DNA from: Hybos culiciformis
Taxonomy: Eukaryota; Arthropoda; Insecta; Diptera; Hybotidae
Direction of reading: 5' to 3'
Length of the DNA stretch: 64,000 bases
Assembly (NCBI GenBank): GCA_964007475.1
Contig: OZ023274.1
Location: forward strand, 77,821,303 to 77,885,302
A program made the translations under genes and the position numbers. Under the pieces are notes generated by a model. It was not told where the DNA came from, made no database searches, and saw nothing but the letters and a program-made list of their open reading frames with translations. This document shows, one piece after another, positions 14,395 through 28,900 of this stretch (the stretch's first letter is position 1; each line of letters starts with the position of its first letter).

Positions 14395-15006
14395 CAACGG
14401 TTCCCAAAGTGTGGTACGCGTACCGCTAGTGGTACATTACGCTTAAGCCAGTGGTACAATATTTTCTTCTGGATTTTTTAAATTAAACTTTCTAAAAATT
14501 CGCACTTTCATTTTTTCTTTCTGATAAAAATTTAGATGCGTTTTTAGATCTAGAAAGAGATTAAATGTCAGAATTTTTTTGTGATGGTGATTTAAAACTT
14601 GAATTTAAACCGCAAAATTTAAGTGATTTTTGGTTCCAACAACGATTTTAATATGAAGCAATTTCTGATAAAGCTTTGAAATTTTTGATGCCATTTGTTT
14701 CATCATATTTATGTGAAGTCGGATTTTCGGTAATGTTAAATATTAAAAACAAATACAGAACACGTTTAAACCTTGAACCCAGTTTACGTTTATAATTAAC
14801 TATAATTAAACCTTATGTTACATATTTAATGGACAACAAACAATTCATCCTTCACATTAACCAATATGTACAACATAATACTGTATTTTCTCCATATTTT
14901 TTTTCCATGTAAATAAAAAAAAATTTCTGATATTTCTATACAGTGGTACGTATATTCAAGAAAAGTATATTGATGGTACAATAGAGAAAAAGTTTGGGAA
15001 CTGCTG
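14395..15006 (+). mobile_element. hAT-superfamily DNA transposon, internally deleted, 612 bp
   Basis: The ends are imperfect inverted repeats. The left begins CAACGGTTCCCAAAGTGT and the right, read inward on the other strand, begins CAGCAGTTCCCAAACTTT (14 of 18 matching). A perfect 8-bp duplication, TTCTATCT, flanks them. Subterminal GTGGTAC motifs recur at 14411, 14429 and 14451 on the left and at 14943 on the right, with a variant at 14973; in hAT elements such repeats are typically transposase-binding sites. The interior keeps only the C-terminal end of a transposase on the plus strand, so the element is non-autonomous. The intact duplication suggests a younger insertion than the other hAT relic at 25843. 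Confidence 0.93.
14565..14795 (+). pseudogene. Broken hAT transposase C-terminus (ZBED5-like dimerisation domain)
   Basis: Reading frame +3 (14565 onward) gives about 28 residues with the words SEFFCDGDLKLEF and LSDFWFQQRF, an in-frame TAA at 14649-14651, then 47 residues to a TAA at 14793-14795. The second part contains SDKALKFLMPFVSSYLCE, GFSVMLNIKNKYRTRL and LEPSLRL. These match, from family knowledge, the C-terminal dimerisation region of hAT transposases of the ZBED5/zinc-finger BED group (pattern ALkfLlPF..tYlCE.gFS.ml.iK.KyR.rL...p.lRl). The BED zinc finger, the catalytic RNase H-like core and most of the protein are missing. The internal stop and loss of the N-terminal portion mean no functional enzyme. 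The original transposase frame ran left to right within the element. Confidence 0.85.
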
Positions 15007-15014
15007 TTCTATCT
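15007..15014. repeat. Right target-site duplication of hAT element (TTCTATCT)
   Basis: Identical to 14387-14394 and directly abuts the right terminal inverted repeat ending ...GGGAACTGCTG. Confidence 0.92.
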
Positions 15015-17199
15015 AATATAAAATTTAAAAGTTAGGACAATGATTTTTTTTTTTTATTATCTTCAAAATAATTAAAACTTTTCATAATGAGTTAATATTA
15101 AAAGAAAATATAATATGTTATATATGTATATGAAAATGTAAAATAGAGATTGCATGATTCCCGGATACAATCTTCATTTTTACTCAAGTATTAATAATCT
15201 TCTATTCGCTTATTATGAAATAAGAAAGTTTTACATTATTTAATACTTTACTTTTTACCATCTTTTAGTGACACAATTTCTCAGTGTAATATTAACTGTT
15301 TTTTTTTTATAAGTATATGAAAAATCTACATAAAATGGGCGAAATTCATAATAATTATTCTATACTTATATATTATTAAAAAAAACTTAGAGAATGTCGG
15401 TGAAAACGAATTTTACATTGTGCAGAGTTAAAAAAAAAACTAAAAAAAAATATTAAATTTTAAAGAAACACATGTAATACGAAATGTTGTAGAGTAGAGC
15501 TATACATATATGTTATTATTGTGATAAGGGAGTTATCCTTTTTTTTTAGCTTTATGACTTATAATAATTAATTTCTATCTTAAATTTTCTCTCTGCATAT
15601 AAAGTATGCAACTGCTTTATTCCTTCCTTTTTTTTTATTAACGTGATAAAAAATTTTAATGTGCAATTTTAGATAGTCTTCCATATGTATAATAACAGAG
15701 AAAATATAATATCACTAAATTTTAACAAATTTAATTTAATGTGTCATCTATGCTTAAATATGCTTATCTCCATAACATAAACTTTATTTGATTTCAATAT
15801 CTTTTTTTTTTTTTTTTTTAATGTCAATTTAATAGATTTATATGAATAAAACTATTAAACAGTAAAAAAAAACAATAGTATATGTGTATAATAAATTAAA
15901 GAAATTATTTTTAGCATAAAATTTTCAATTAGAACATGGAACTAAATTTAACTGATTAAGGAATAAATTTTATGGGAAAAATATTTTTCTATACCCATTA
16001 AAATGTATTCCAGAAAATGATTCAGCATAAATTTTCTCAGATTAATATAAAAAAATTTTTTTTAAATTAAATTAATAATTTTTTTTTTTATTATTTTAAA
16101 CAAAATTAATTAGACCGAAATATTTGTGACAATTTTAAAATTTAAACTAATAAAATGTTAATAATTTTTTGGTAATGACTTCTAAGAATTTTATTTTTAA
16201 ACTATTTGTTTTGCCATCAATTCTTAATGATTCTTAAATGGCTATAGTTTAGTGGAACTATATTGAATACCTATAAAACTTAGTAAAAAGAAGAACATTG
16301 ATCAGATCCAGATCAAGAAAGAACCCAAGAATTTAGTTTAACGCGAACAAAATATTTTCAGTCAGTCTGAAGAGAATTTTCTGAAATAAGCTGATGCATT
16401 TTTATTTCATTTTTATTCAATTTAATACGCTTAATATTATTGTGAATATATTTTACACGAAAAATAATTCAAAAATGTTGTTTGAAAAATTATACCATTG
16501 ATGTTGTTGAATTTTACAAAAAGAAAATCCCAATTTTTTTTTTTTGCTCTGTTGAAAGACATTGAAAAATCCTTTGAAATTTAAAAATCAAAGCCAAAAT
16601 TTCAATATTTTTTAAAAGTAAGCATAAATTTAATGTCGAATAAGAAAATTAATTTCATGTCGAACCAATAATATTTTATTTATGTAAAGCAAAAATTGCA
16701 ATTTTTTTTCTCCCGCAGTATAGAATATGTTGTTTAAAAATTTATGAAATTTAATTTTTTAAAGCTTATTATAAACTTTTCGCAGAAGTACCGAAATGTA
16801 AATTACTATCGTAGTTAATCGATTACTCTAATAATATTTTAACAATGATTTCAAAAGAAAAAAATTCTCAGAAGCGAGTTCGACCGCAAATTGTTATAAA
16901 ATAATATATAATATGTATACATATATTTCAATAAAAACTTTATAAATGAAAAATTTTGCTTTAATTTCTTTTTTAAATTCATTATTTCGTTAATGTAATA
17001 AGTTTACTTCCATATTACATATATATACATATAAAAATAAAATATGAATTGAAAATTATTTATATAAAAAAATGTTTGGTTACATTGCTAAAAAATAAAA
17101 TAAAAAAAGTAACCAATTCATAATGTTAAATATTGCGTATTATTATAATTTTTAAGTAAAATCACTATGATCAATGTGAACATCATTCAATATCTTTCC

Positions 17200-17217
17200 T
17201 TATTATTATTATTATTA
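17200..17217. repeat. (TTA)n microsatellite
   Basis: About six uninterrupted TTA units in otherwise A+T-rich DNA, with no flanking transposon tail recognised. Confidence 0.8.
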
Positions 17218-19769
17218 AATTTATAATAAAAAGAGATTGATTCATTGTCATCATAATTTTGCATTTTCATTAAATATTACATGAATAATATAATTTATCT
17301 GCTCTTCATTAAATTTTCTACTTGGTTCAATGATTTTTTTCAACCTAATTAATTTCAATTAATTTTATTTTTAATTTAAAAGAAAATAATTTTGTTATAT
17401 ACATTGTATTGCGGTGTTCGAAGAATGATTAGTCTAATTGAACGAATTCAATTAATTGAAAAACTTACATCAAATTTTCATTCTCGTTGTCGGAATGCCG
17501 GAATCATAAATTATCTATTGATCCTAAAAAATCTTCAAATATTTAATCATCGCTAAGGCCGCAGTAATATTTTCTAATATAAGCCGACTACAAACTAATA
17601 CCTAAGAAACCTTGTAAATTTTTATTTTTATTTTGGAATTTGTGGTTCGAATGAAAGCCACTTGGATATAGATTTAATTAATAATACTGTTCTTTAATTT
17701 ATAATGTACCATCAGAAGAATTCCTGATACACACTTTATTTTGAATCCAAATAATTTTTCGGCTATTCTACCTTTTTTAATTAAATTTTCCTTTAAGTTT
17801 TATTTTCAATTAAAACTGAAATTACCTATATAAAAAAAAAATATATATACATTTTCAAAGCTATATTTTTTTTTCCTGTAAAATATAATTATCTAAATTT
17901 TGGCCATTTTAATGGTTATATTTATCTATATATTATTCAGTTGCAATTTTAAAGTTTGATAAAAAAAATAAAAATAAAAAATATTTATTATGAAAATCGC
18001 TTAGTCGGTTAATTTAATGTAGGATTCGTGGGTAGAGCTCATTATGATTATCTATATTTTTTTTTTTGCTCATTTTAGCTTTTAAAATAACACTTTATTA
18101 AAATTTTATATACTAAATAGAAATTTCCGCATGTTTTAATAACGAAATTCCATAAAAAGGATATAAATTTATTTTATTCCATAATTAGCAGAGTCCGCAC
18201 TAAATCATTTTATGAACAATACGTTGCGGCTTTGTTACAACTGCACCATATTTTTTTTCCCACTCTATATTATTATTGTGCATAAATTTTAATATAATAT
18301 AAAATATGATATTTTTATTATTTTATTTATTTTAAATTTTTTTTTGTAACACTACGTACATTTTACATACAAAAATATTATAAATATTAAGTACAATTTA
18401 TTGTTATAAATTTTAACTAAAAAAAAATATTTTTTTTGGATAATTTTATAACTAATTACTTTTACATTAAAGAAAATTCATATAATAATATATATAACCA
18501 GGGGCTGTAATTAATAATGGCCTTGTTTTCGGCTACAAAATATACATCATATTTTTGTAAAAGTTTTTTTTTTTATTTTTAATGTTGACAAATAATTTTT
18601 TTTTCTATCTTGAATTACAATTGAATTAAATTTTCAGCCCTGATTTCTGATTCAAGTTCAATTAAGGTCTATAATTATTTATTAAAATAAGATAAAATAT
18701 GAATCTAGGATATCTGAGAATTTGTGTTACACCGAAAACATTTTTTCGTTATATATATTTGATTACTATATATATTTAGTTTTTTAACATTATTTTAACG
18801 AAAGGAAATTTCGAAATATTAAAAAAAATTCCGAAAATTTAATAAAATTTTAATCATTATAAATTTTTTTTATGTTTATATTCCGATTATTCGGATATTC
18901 GGTAGTCTTAATAAAACGCATCTACAGCAAGATAATGAAACAAAATTAAAAATATAAGAACACAAAACACCTGTCAGAACCAAAATGTCACTAAAATAAT
19001 ATTTTTCATTCTATATATAAAACTGATATAAAACTGATGGAGGTGGATATTAAAATCATTAATCATTTTTCTAGTTTCTGTACGATTTAAATTAAATTTA
19101 TGAAATGAATAAAAAAGCTCTGTACCCATAAGCTGTATTGGAAAAATATTTGTAAAAATTCATTATGTTGTGTAACATGTTGTTAAGTGTAGTTGTTAAA
19201 TAATAATTACCGAAGAGAGCAAAAAAAAAACTATATTTTCTGTAAAAACTATCTTTTTAAAATAAAAAGATAATATTTTTATAAAAATATTTTTCGGAAA
19301 TAATTAAAACTGTCAAAAAAAAATTATTTTTTTGGTATTTTGTGTGTAAAACGAAAATATAATTTTAAGCAAAAAAAGAAATTTATTAGAGAAATAAAAG
19401 AGTTCCTTGTTATCCACCTGTCATATTTTATTTATTCAACCCTGAAAATGAGATCATTTGGAAAAGTTTTTTTTTTTTCATTTAATTATTATATTTTCTT
19501 CATTAAAAGTACCATTTTAACAATATTGATAAATGGTAGTTGAATGTGCATCTACTTGTAATGACTACATATACATACTTAAATATATATACTTGTTAAT
19601 ATTTTTTTTCTCCTAGTTTAAAAATTAAATAAAAATTAAAAATATCTTAAAAAAAAAAAAAATAAATGTTCTGTCGGTAATTGCTGCTTTATCCCACATA
19701 ATTTACCATTCAAGCTTTTATCCAGATATTGGCGTTATAATTTAAAAGGACAAAAATTAAATTATGTTC

Positions 19770-19785
19770 ATTATTATTATTATTA
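19770..19785. repeat. (ATT)n microsatellite
   Basis: About five ATT units, not associated with a recognisable retrotransposon 3' end. Confidence 0.75.
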
Positions 19786-22142
19786 TATTAATGCTGTAAA
19801 AAGTATTAAAAATATATTTTTTTTTTGTTAATTTTTGAGGAAAATCAACAATTAAATTAAAAAATTATGGTAAAATGTATTTTCCCATAATAAAGAACCT
19901 GCGTTGAAAATGACAAACAAAATGATAAGGGAAAATTCATACATTTTCGTCTGTCCTAGTGCAGTATTGTGTTTCATTGAAAATTTAATATCTATAGCTA
20001 TGTAGGTACTTGTCTATCAAATCTGCATTTGAATTCTCTGTAGGAACCTTTGCCTAATCAATAAAATGAAAAAGAAATTACTTGAAATCAGAATTTTGTT
20101 TTTGAGAAGTGCAACAAAGTTCAGAGAAATATTTTTTTTTTTACTTTAATTTAAAACTCTAATTTAGTAAAGCCGTAGAGTTCAAAAGCGATACGAATGT
20201 GATGTCGACTTTATGTCGTGTTACTAACCTTTAGAATTTCTTATCAAAACCAAAAGAAGTAAAGGACTTAAGATTTGCACGAATCCATTATTTAATTATA
20301 TTATTATAATTTTACAATTCGCTTATTTTGCCATTTTAAAAACATATTTTAAGAAACCACACAATTGAAAGAAATTTTTAAGCGCCTTCTATTTGACTAT
20401 TATTATTTTTTAAACTAAAATAACCAAAAATTGAAAAGTAATAAAACTGGAAATAAAAATAAGAAAATTAATTTTAAAATGAAACACTAGAATTGAAATG
20501 AATAAAATATAAAAATAAAATAATATTCATTTTCTTCTAAATATGCAAAAATTTATACTTTTTGTCAAAATTAATTTTTTCTTCAATAAGAAAAATAGAA
20601 GCACAAATTTATAAAGAAAATGTTTAATTTTCTCATGTCTTTAGTTTTTTTTTTTTTTTGGTAAAATGTGGTAAAGAAAATGTTGATATTAGATTCCATT
20701 GGAAACTACCAAAAAAGGATATTGCACTTGTTTGATAAAATGGATAAAAATGAATAAAAAAAAAAAAACAAAAATTGCATATTTCCTTGTTAGCTTTTTA
20801 TTAGAGAAAATAATGTTTTTTTTCCTTTTGTAGCCCAGCGTCGTAATATATATTGGAATTTAAGAAGCAGAAAAACATACACATAATATTACAATTTTTT
20901 TCGTGTTTTCTAACGTTTACTAAAATATTATTATTATTTTTGTTTTTGCTTGAGTTTTAAATTTTACATAGAAATATTTTCTTCTACCAAATAATGAAAA
21001 AAAAAGGCAGACATTTATTTCAAAATATAAATGGAAAAAAAAATCAATTGAATTTTCTTATGCTTTTTTTTTAAGTTTTTCATATAAAATGTTCAGCTGA
21101 AAAGAAAAATAATAATCTTCTAAATGACAAACTTACATATCATACATACACATCATGTATGTATTAAGTATACATTTTAAGTTTCTGCTCGGTGTTTGGC
21201 AACCTAATTTGTATTCTTATTACTGATTCGCGCAATAAGATTATATATATTTCTCATATTACATTTATATTCTAATAAAACAATAAGGAAAATTAAATAA
21301 TATCCTGAATTAATATGAAGATTAATTTTTTTTAACATAATTAACAAGAGTTTTTTGAAATTACCTTGAATCGTTTAATGTTTGTTAAATTTTTAATCTC
21401 TTTGCAAAAAAAAAAAAAAATCTATCAGATATAATATAATATGCTCTTGATCTTCAAAGTTAGAATTATGTCAATGATTGGATTTATAAGTATTTTATTT
21501 TTTGATTTGTGTCGAATATGTGAATGATATAGTCTTATATTAGATCTTGTTTTGAAAAAGCTACTTACTTTACTGTATATTTGTATCGTTAGTTCCTTAT
21601 CCACCTCATAATTGAGATAATTAAACATAATATATGAGTCAATAAAACTGAATTAAATCAACAAATTTTGAATATGTATATTATATATTTAAGCATAGTG
21701 AAGAATTGTGAATGCAAACGATATCCTTCTAAGGAAAATTAGTGTTTGTGAAATAAGGATGGTATTTACAATCGAAGAAATTGATAATTTTTTTAAATCA
21801 ACAATATTGGTATCATAATATCAGTATTGGTGTAATGCTTTAACTGAATGCATATATTGTAATGTAATAAAATGAAATTAAATATCATCTCTATATATGT
21901 ACATTTATAGAGAAAATATTTTTATTATTATCATTTATATTTTGTTATAATAATAGAGCATATAAAATCAAGAAAGTTTCATTATCTGGAATGGAAAATA
22001 TAATTTATTATTTTTTGAGTGACGGATATTAAAGTGGTGGCTATTTCCTTTTTAATACTCCCTAAACATATATATATATTTTTATGTATATAATTGCTTT
22101 AATATATATATGCCTTATGTATATTAAAAATGTACATAATCT

Positions 22143-22165
22143 GTATATATATATATATATTATAT
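22143..22165. repeat. (TA)n microsatellite
   Basis: A run of about nine TA units, followed by ATTATATTT. It lies in a wider TA-rich patch from about 22065. Confidence 0.8.
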
Positions 22166-22583
22166 TTATTGGTTTAGAATTTTATCCTTAACCAACAAAA
22201 AAAAAACATTTTTTTTTTCAACTACAAAATTAATTATGCTTTAAGCCTGGCTATCAGCGTATAAATTGTATCAACAAAAGTTAAAATTTATATATTGGAT
22301 AGAAGAAGAACAAAATAAAAAAAAAGAGAGTAAAACCACATTACTAATATCATATTGTGCTAATTCAATTGGGGTTAAATGGTATTAAATGTAAAAATTA
22401 AATCTAAACCAACATAAAAACAAAAAAAAAATTTTAAAAATAATACTAATAATAAAGATAATAATGTTTTATTGGCCTAGAGGAGCAAATTTATTTATTT
22501 CTCTTGATTCTTATTATTATTATTTTTTTTTTTGCCTTTTTTGTTGTGGTTTTATTACATTTTTATTATTTATTATTATTTTT

Positions 22584-22621
22584 GTATATATATATATTAT
22601 ATACAAATATATATATATATC
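22584..22621. repeat. Interrupted (TA)n microsatellite, palindromic
   Basis: Two (TA)n runs are separated by TTATATACAAA. The whole segment is nearly self-complementary and could form a cruciform. Confidence 0.75.
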
Positions 22622-25600
22622 TTCTACTCTATATGAGCATCAAATACAATTAAAATTATGTGGAATTTAACCATTGTTTCAAAAAAAAAAGAAATAAAGA
22701 CTTTTTTTTTTTTTTTTGATACTAATGAAAACAACAACAAAAATATCTAATAAAATATTTTCAAATAATTATTTTCTTTTTGATTTACTATATGTGCATT
22801 ATACTGTGAAAATATAATATATATTTTATAATTCCCTAATAGTGTTTGTTTTCAAAATATATTTAAAAAAATTTGACGATCGAATTAGAACATGTGATAC
22901 TGAGTTTTGAAGAATTTTAATCTAGAAGCATAATTTGTAAATTTTCATTCTAATGTCGTGGAAATAAACTAAACATAACTGACGCTTCTGAAAGTTGTAA
23001 ATATTTAAATAATTTGAAATTCTTTTATGAACAGTTTAATTTTTTTGGAAGGTTTGATATGCAAGATTTAGTATAACTTGCTCTAACATTACAATATTGA
23101 ATCGATGATGTTTTTAAAAAAATTTTCTAGGATATTTTTAAAAAATGATTAAAATATAGTCAAGAGAATTACATATATTTTTTTCATTTTTCATGTTTCC
23201 TTTAGCAAAAAAATATATATTTTATTAAATAATATTAGGTTTCGTATTTTATTTTTAATGTCTTTCCACTCGAATTTAGGTTAGTGTGGTTTGCAAGAAA
23301 TTTGAATTCAATACACAATTACTTTTTGATCGAATTCATAATTTTACGTCCAAATATATGTATTTTGAAACATTGTAATTATTGACAAACGATATACAAG
23401 CATTTAGATGTGCAACATTATATGCAGATAATTTATTTATTTACTTAAATTCAAAAAAAGAAAAAAAAAATATTTTTAAAATTATCTCCATGCACTGTTG
23501 TACTTAAAAATAAATTTTTTTTTATTAAATTATTTTCATTGACCGTCTTTAAACCAATATAATATTCTAGCTTTGGTATGAAATTATCAATATAAAGTTA
23601 ATTTAATGGTAATATATTACATTATGATGATGAAATTTATTTTATAAAGCGAAATAAGCCATATGTAATAGCAGTAACAGTCAATAGGTCAGAAATAAAG
23701 ATATCTTGAGGAAAAAAAATAATTTTTATATATATTTACTTTTATTTTATTTCATCAAGGTCATATGGAACTCTTTGTTACATTAAAAACTAAAAAAAAA
23801 ACAAACAAAATAAATATAAAATGATCATAAAATTAAACCTAAATTATATTCCTAAAGGGAATTAATTGATCAAACGATTTTTTTAACTTCATATAAAATG
23901 TATAAATGTATAATGCTGAACATTAAATTGGTTTTTACTATCTATAAGTTTATTCTAAATTATTTTCTAAAATCAAATATCTAAATTAAGTTTATATAAT
24001 TTAGCTGCCAAGAATTATTCAGAGAATTGTCCGTTTGATTTTGAAAATTTATGAATTATTATACGGATTTTATGCTATTTGAATAAATTTCATAAAAGTC
24101 ATTTATATATTTGTTGTATAAACCGATTGATTTTGATGCATTCATTTTGAGAATTTATTCGCGGATGCTAGAAAACTGAAAATAATATAAATGAATATTT
24201 TTGGATATTATCGCTTTTCATACAAGTTGTGTGGCATAGGTTTTTCATTAACTTTCGAGCAAAAATTTTTCGTTTTCAAGGATAATTTTAATTAAAGATA
24301 TTTGAACCTTAAAATCTTCAATCTTGTCTTGATTTTATTTTAACGAAATTTTCTGCGGTTTGAATTATTTCATGAACATTTTTTTTACTACAATCGCTAT
24401 ACTTCCCAAATGCATTAATATCTTAATTAGATACTGAATCATTCTATTAGAAACTCGCTAATTTATAAATTTAATAATTCGAGCATTACCAACAGTTTTA
24501 ATTATTATTCTTTCATATAGTCAATTTTTATAAAATATGTTTAAAATTGATTAAATACTTCGAGTTAAAACTAATGAATTTTTTTATTAATAATTTTAGT
24601 AAAAAAAAGATTCATTATATGAATATACAATATTACACATAATTCTTTTCTTATTCAATTTTCAATATATTTTTATAATAGATGTAGATAAAACATTTTT
24701 CTTATCTACAAAATTGGAGAAGTATACATACAACATATAACTATGATAGTGTTAATGAATGAAAACACTATGTTTAATATTTTTTAGTTGTAAATGAATA
24801 CAAATTGAAATCTAACTTAATGTATGATATATTTTCCGTATACGTATACAGACGTATACAGTTCAGACGAATGAAATAATAATAATTAATTCAAAAAAAA
24901 ACAAAAACAAAAAAATTATGTTAAAACTCCCTAGAAAATTCTGAGTCAAAACTTTTCTTTACTCTCTGTTCTAGATAAACCTTCTTTTTACGATTTTCAT
25001 ATCTCATTTGATAAATCATTCTGTTTTCCAAAAATATTCACATTAAACATAAAAAAATTTTTTTTTTCTTTTTAATTTTTCAAAACAAAATTTCATGTTT
25101 TATCAATTCAGATGAAAATATGCAAATTTATTTTTATACTATATGGATGGCTTTAAGCTATACCGTGAAGTATATTATATGAGGCGTAAGTTTATGGTAT
25201 ATATATATGTATGTTCTCATACTAAACAAAACACACTTATTTAACATTTTTTGATGTTGAAGTATATTCATTTTAAATGCGCCTTAAAACATCATTCAGA
25301 ATATGAAAATAAAATTTTCTAGACATCATTTTTCTTATCTTTACTCTGTTTTTCCATTTTCTTTCTTTTTTTTTTCGCGAAATGTTCATTTAATCTTTTA
25401 CTCTTTAATTTTGTATTTTATGTGCAAACATTTTCATTTAAGTAAAAAAAAAAATTTTTTTTTTATTAATAGGACATTTTTCATTTGAAAACAGATGGAA
25501 TTGAATAAAAAAAAAAAAAAACGCAAAATTTGTTTTTGTGGAAATTTTAATATTTGCATAAAAATTGGCATAATGATTTATTTGACGAGAAGGTTTTTTT

Positions 25601-25842
25601 TAAGCTTTCTTTTAGTATTCAGGAGAGGGAAAATTAAAAAGAAAATTGAACATTGTAGAATGTAGATTAAAAAATATTAATTTTTGTAAAATAGTTACAT
25701 AAGAATTTATTTCAGTTAGAAAATTTTGATAAATATTTGTAACTTTAAAAATTGATTTTTCAGATTCCATAATTACATTTTGTATATGGTCAATTATTCC
25801 TTTAATGACGTTTACGTTTACAAACTATAGTTTTTATATATG

Positions 25843-25947
25843 ATTCCTAATAGGTTACTAATACTCTCTTCTGAGAGGTCCTTCGAAGAACTACATTATT
25901 GCTCAACAGAAACTAAACGAGATATTAATGGCTAAGCTGTAATAAAC
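25843..25947 (+). pseudogene. Possible old relic of a hAT transposase dimerisation domain
   Basis: One frame from 25843 reads IPNRLLILSSERSFEELHYC, then STETKRDING, an in-frame TAA at 25933-25935, then AVINK. From family knowledge, the hAT C-terminal region of the ZMYM/zf-MYM type commonly runs as a PN-L-L segment, then ERSFS-LK, then a K...LR stretch, then ERLNGLA. The order PN..LL, SSERSF, L, K, INGxAV is preserved but about four residues are missing and the SF-S position is E. No inverted repeats or 8-bp duplications were found around it. This is a pattern match on a short segment and could be chance. Confidence 0.35.
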
Positions 25948-28900
25948 AAAAAAAAGGATTTTCATCATTGGACTATCATTTTTATTATTAATTTAATCGA
26001 TTGTGTGAAATTTTCTACGAATTTTGGGGACGATTAATAAAACAAAAAATTTAATGTAATTTTGTATAAAATTAATTTTAAAACTGTTTTCGCAGAATTA
26101 AAAAATGTGTATATTTGACTTTATATCCTGATTTTTCCTTTTTTGCTGATGGGACTTATTGATCATAATGATGTTTAATTATATTTTCTGGTTTGAATAT
26201 AATTAATTAAATATAAATAAAAAGTAAAGCTTACAACCCAGTTCGTGGAACTGATAATTAACCATATTTTTGTATAATTCATTCATTATTAAAAAAAAAC
26301 CAAAAAACAAGCGTTCCGTGAAATAATTAAATGACCATTTAAAATTTTTGAACAAACAAAGAACTATAAATGTCATTTAATGTAAAAGAAGTATTTCAAA
26401 TAAAATTATGAAAAAAATTATATATATTTTTATATAAAAGCTTACATGAAACTCCACAGCTGAAATAATATTTCGCCCAAAAATTTTTAATTTATATTAA
26501 AGATTTCTAGGCCAATCAAATTAAAAAAAAATAAAATGAAAACTCTGTTAATTTTAGAAAATATCAAATGGCTCATTAAATACAACTGTATAAATAAATA
26601 TTTATTTATATTCATATTAATACACAATAGCTGTCATTTTATGTGAAAATTAAATTTTATTATAAGGTCGATCCAGCAGGGACCAATCTATCAAAAGAAA
26701 AGTTTGACCAATGTTACTTTATTTTTATAAAAATAAAAAATGAAAATGGTTTTCTTTTGATATTTATACGAATAAAATTTTATCTTTCAAATAGAATAAC
26801 ATTTAAGGTAAACCATCAATATCTTTATTTTTTTTATTTTTTTGTTGTATTTATAAAATATAAATTTATACATTTTGTAGAACTTTTTTTTCTTTTTTGG
26901 GAAATACCAAAAGTTGTAAATTTTGGTCATATTATTTGCTTTTATATTATTTTTGTTTCATTCAATGACCAACCATAAGGAAAAACTAATAAAAGAAAGA
27001 CATTTAATGTGCCATAACTTCACCAGCGACGGCTTGAACATAAACTATTACTACCGTGAAAATATTTTTTGGTTTAGAAAAAAAAAAGAACCAACAAGAT
27101 GTGTTATAAACTCGAAAAGTTTTTTAAATAGGCTTAGTTAAAGAAAATATTTTAACTATTTGAAAGGTAAATCAAATTTTTTTTTTTATTCTTTTTGTTG
27201 TTTTGTAGAATGTTATCATTGTATTTTATGATTCTTTGATTCCCAGTATTGATCTCCCTTATTCCTATTGTTGTAATAATGTAATTATGGGTATTCTAGT
27301 TTTCAAAATTCTTTAATAAAATAAATTTGTATGTATTTTCTATTTTGTTTTCGAAACCTTTTTTCTTTCAAGAATATGATATAAATAATGATTTAACACA
27401 GAAATTTCTGTTTATCTAATGGCGATTATTTTATGTCTTTTTTTTCAAATTTCCCTTTTCGAGCTTCCACATTTAAACAATTAAAACTCATACATATTAC
27501 ATAATATCTTATTTCACATTTATATTTCTTAATTAGTAGATGGAATTTTGATTATAACATTACCTTAATCAAATGAAAAAAATAAAATAAAATAAATGAA
27601 AACATATGTAACTTAATAATGCCTTAATTCTATGACATTTAGATATCTAATTGTTTTTTGATTAATTTCTTCCATATATATATAGATCAAATAAGGATAT
27701 ATTATATGCCTAACACATTTTTTTTGTGGATTCAGTGTATATATACACTATTTTCTTTGACTAATAATTTTTTTTTTACTTTACACAACGTAGATGAAGT
27801 TTTTTTTTTGTACATGTTATGGGTGATAAGAATTAATCTAAATTTATGGAGGATAAAGCATAAAATGATAGAGAAAATTTTTTCTTACATATCTTATACC
27901 TAACATGTTTATAAGTGACACAATTTACCTAGGCAGGTATATAACATACAGACTTCCATCACAAAGAATTTTCTCTTTTTATATTTTCCTTTTTCCTTGT
28001 TTTTCATAAATAAAAAAAAAACGTTTATAATTTATTTGTATGAACTAAAAAAAAAGAAGCAATTTCATCGCGGGAAAAGATTTTAACTAGAACAATAGGA
28101 AAAGAACCTTAGAATTTAACCCAAATGTATCATTTCTCTACAAAATCTTTCAAAATTGTACAACTTTTTACACAAAAATTTGATTCAATAACTATTTGAG
28201 AATTTTTTGATTTTAATTAATTATTATTGCTTACGACAAATATTTAGTTTAAATTTAAATTTTCAACATACATATTTTGGTTGTAATTTTTATAAATTCA
28301 TATTAAGTCAAAAAACTTTTAATAAACCTTCAATAAACCTTCTATAATTTATAAGAATCATTTAAAGGACTCTATGAAGAATAATATATTTTTTCAAAAA
28401 TTCGCTTCATTCATATAACATTAACTTAATATATATTTATGTTTACTAACACAAATTATCTCAATTCTATTCAGTGCACACTATACATTATACAACATAT
28501 TATATTTTCTAGGGATTTATCTTTAATATCATTACATTCAGTTAAATATACCACTAGGATTTATTTTTTCTTATATAAAGGACCAGCAACAGAAGAATTA
28601 TACATCTATATTACGATACATACATATTACATATTATGCATGTGTATACGATTACTTTGACGGAGAAAAACCTCTATAAATGTCCAATAAATAAATTCTT
28701 AAATGAAGTTTACGATTGTCATTCTTTGACCACAAATAAGATTGAATGGAATTTTCAGCATTAAATATGACTCTATTTTGTGTGAAAAGGATATTTATGC
28801 AAGAGCGGATTATTTTTGCAAATAATGCAATTAGGGTGTGTCATCAACATAAGAAAAAATATTTTAATTTATTGCTATTGTTTTAATTATAGGAATTTGA

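Larger units (their letters stand above)
15015..25842. other. A+T-rich non-coding DNA with microsatellites, no gene seen
   Basis: I see only poly(A)/poly(T), TA and TTA microsatellites and unsupported short frames. Slightly richer patches at 17410-17600, 18185-18245, 18495-18535 and 20165-20235 have no frame longer than chance and no tRNA boxes. A small tandem copy of CGTATACAG occurs around 24838-24862. Another local feature is a CATACAT/ATGTATG inverted pair near 21137-21160. Confidence 0.6.

Noticed and set aside
18501..18640. Possible small MITE: CAGGGGCTGTAATT on the left and, inward on the other strand, CAGGGCTGAAAATT on the right
   Set aside because: The ends are similar, but no 8-bp or other duplication flanks them (left TATATAAC, right ATTTCTGA), and the match is short.
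26643..26978. Longest open frame in the window, 111 codons, starting YKVDPAGTNLSKEKFDQC after a GTG
   Set aside because: Only the first 35 or so residues look protein-like. The rest is F/I/Y-rich low-complexity sequence typical of random A+T-rich DNA, there is no ATG at the start, no splice context and no recognised motif.
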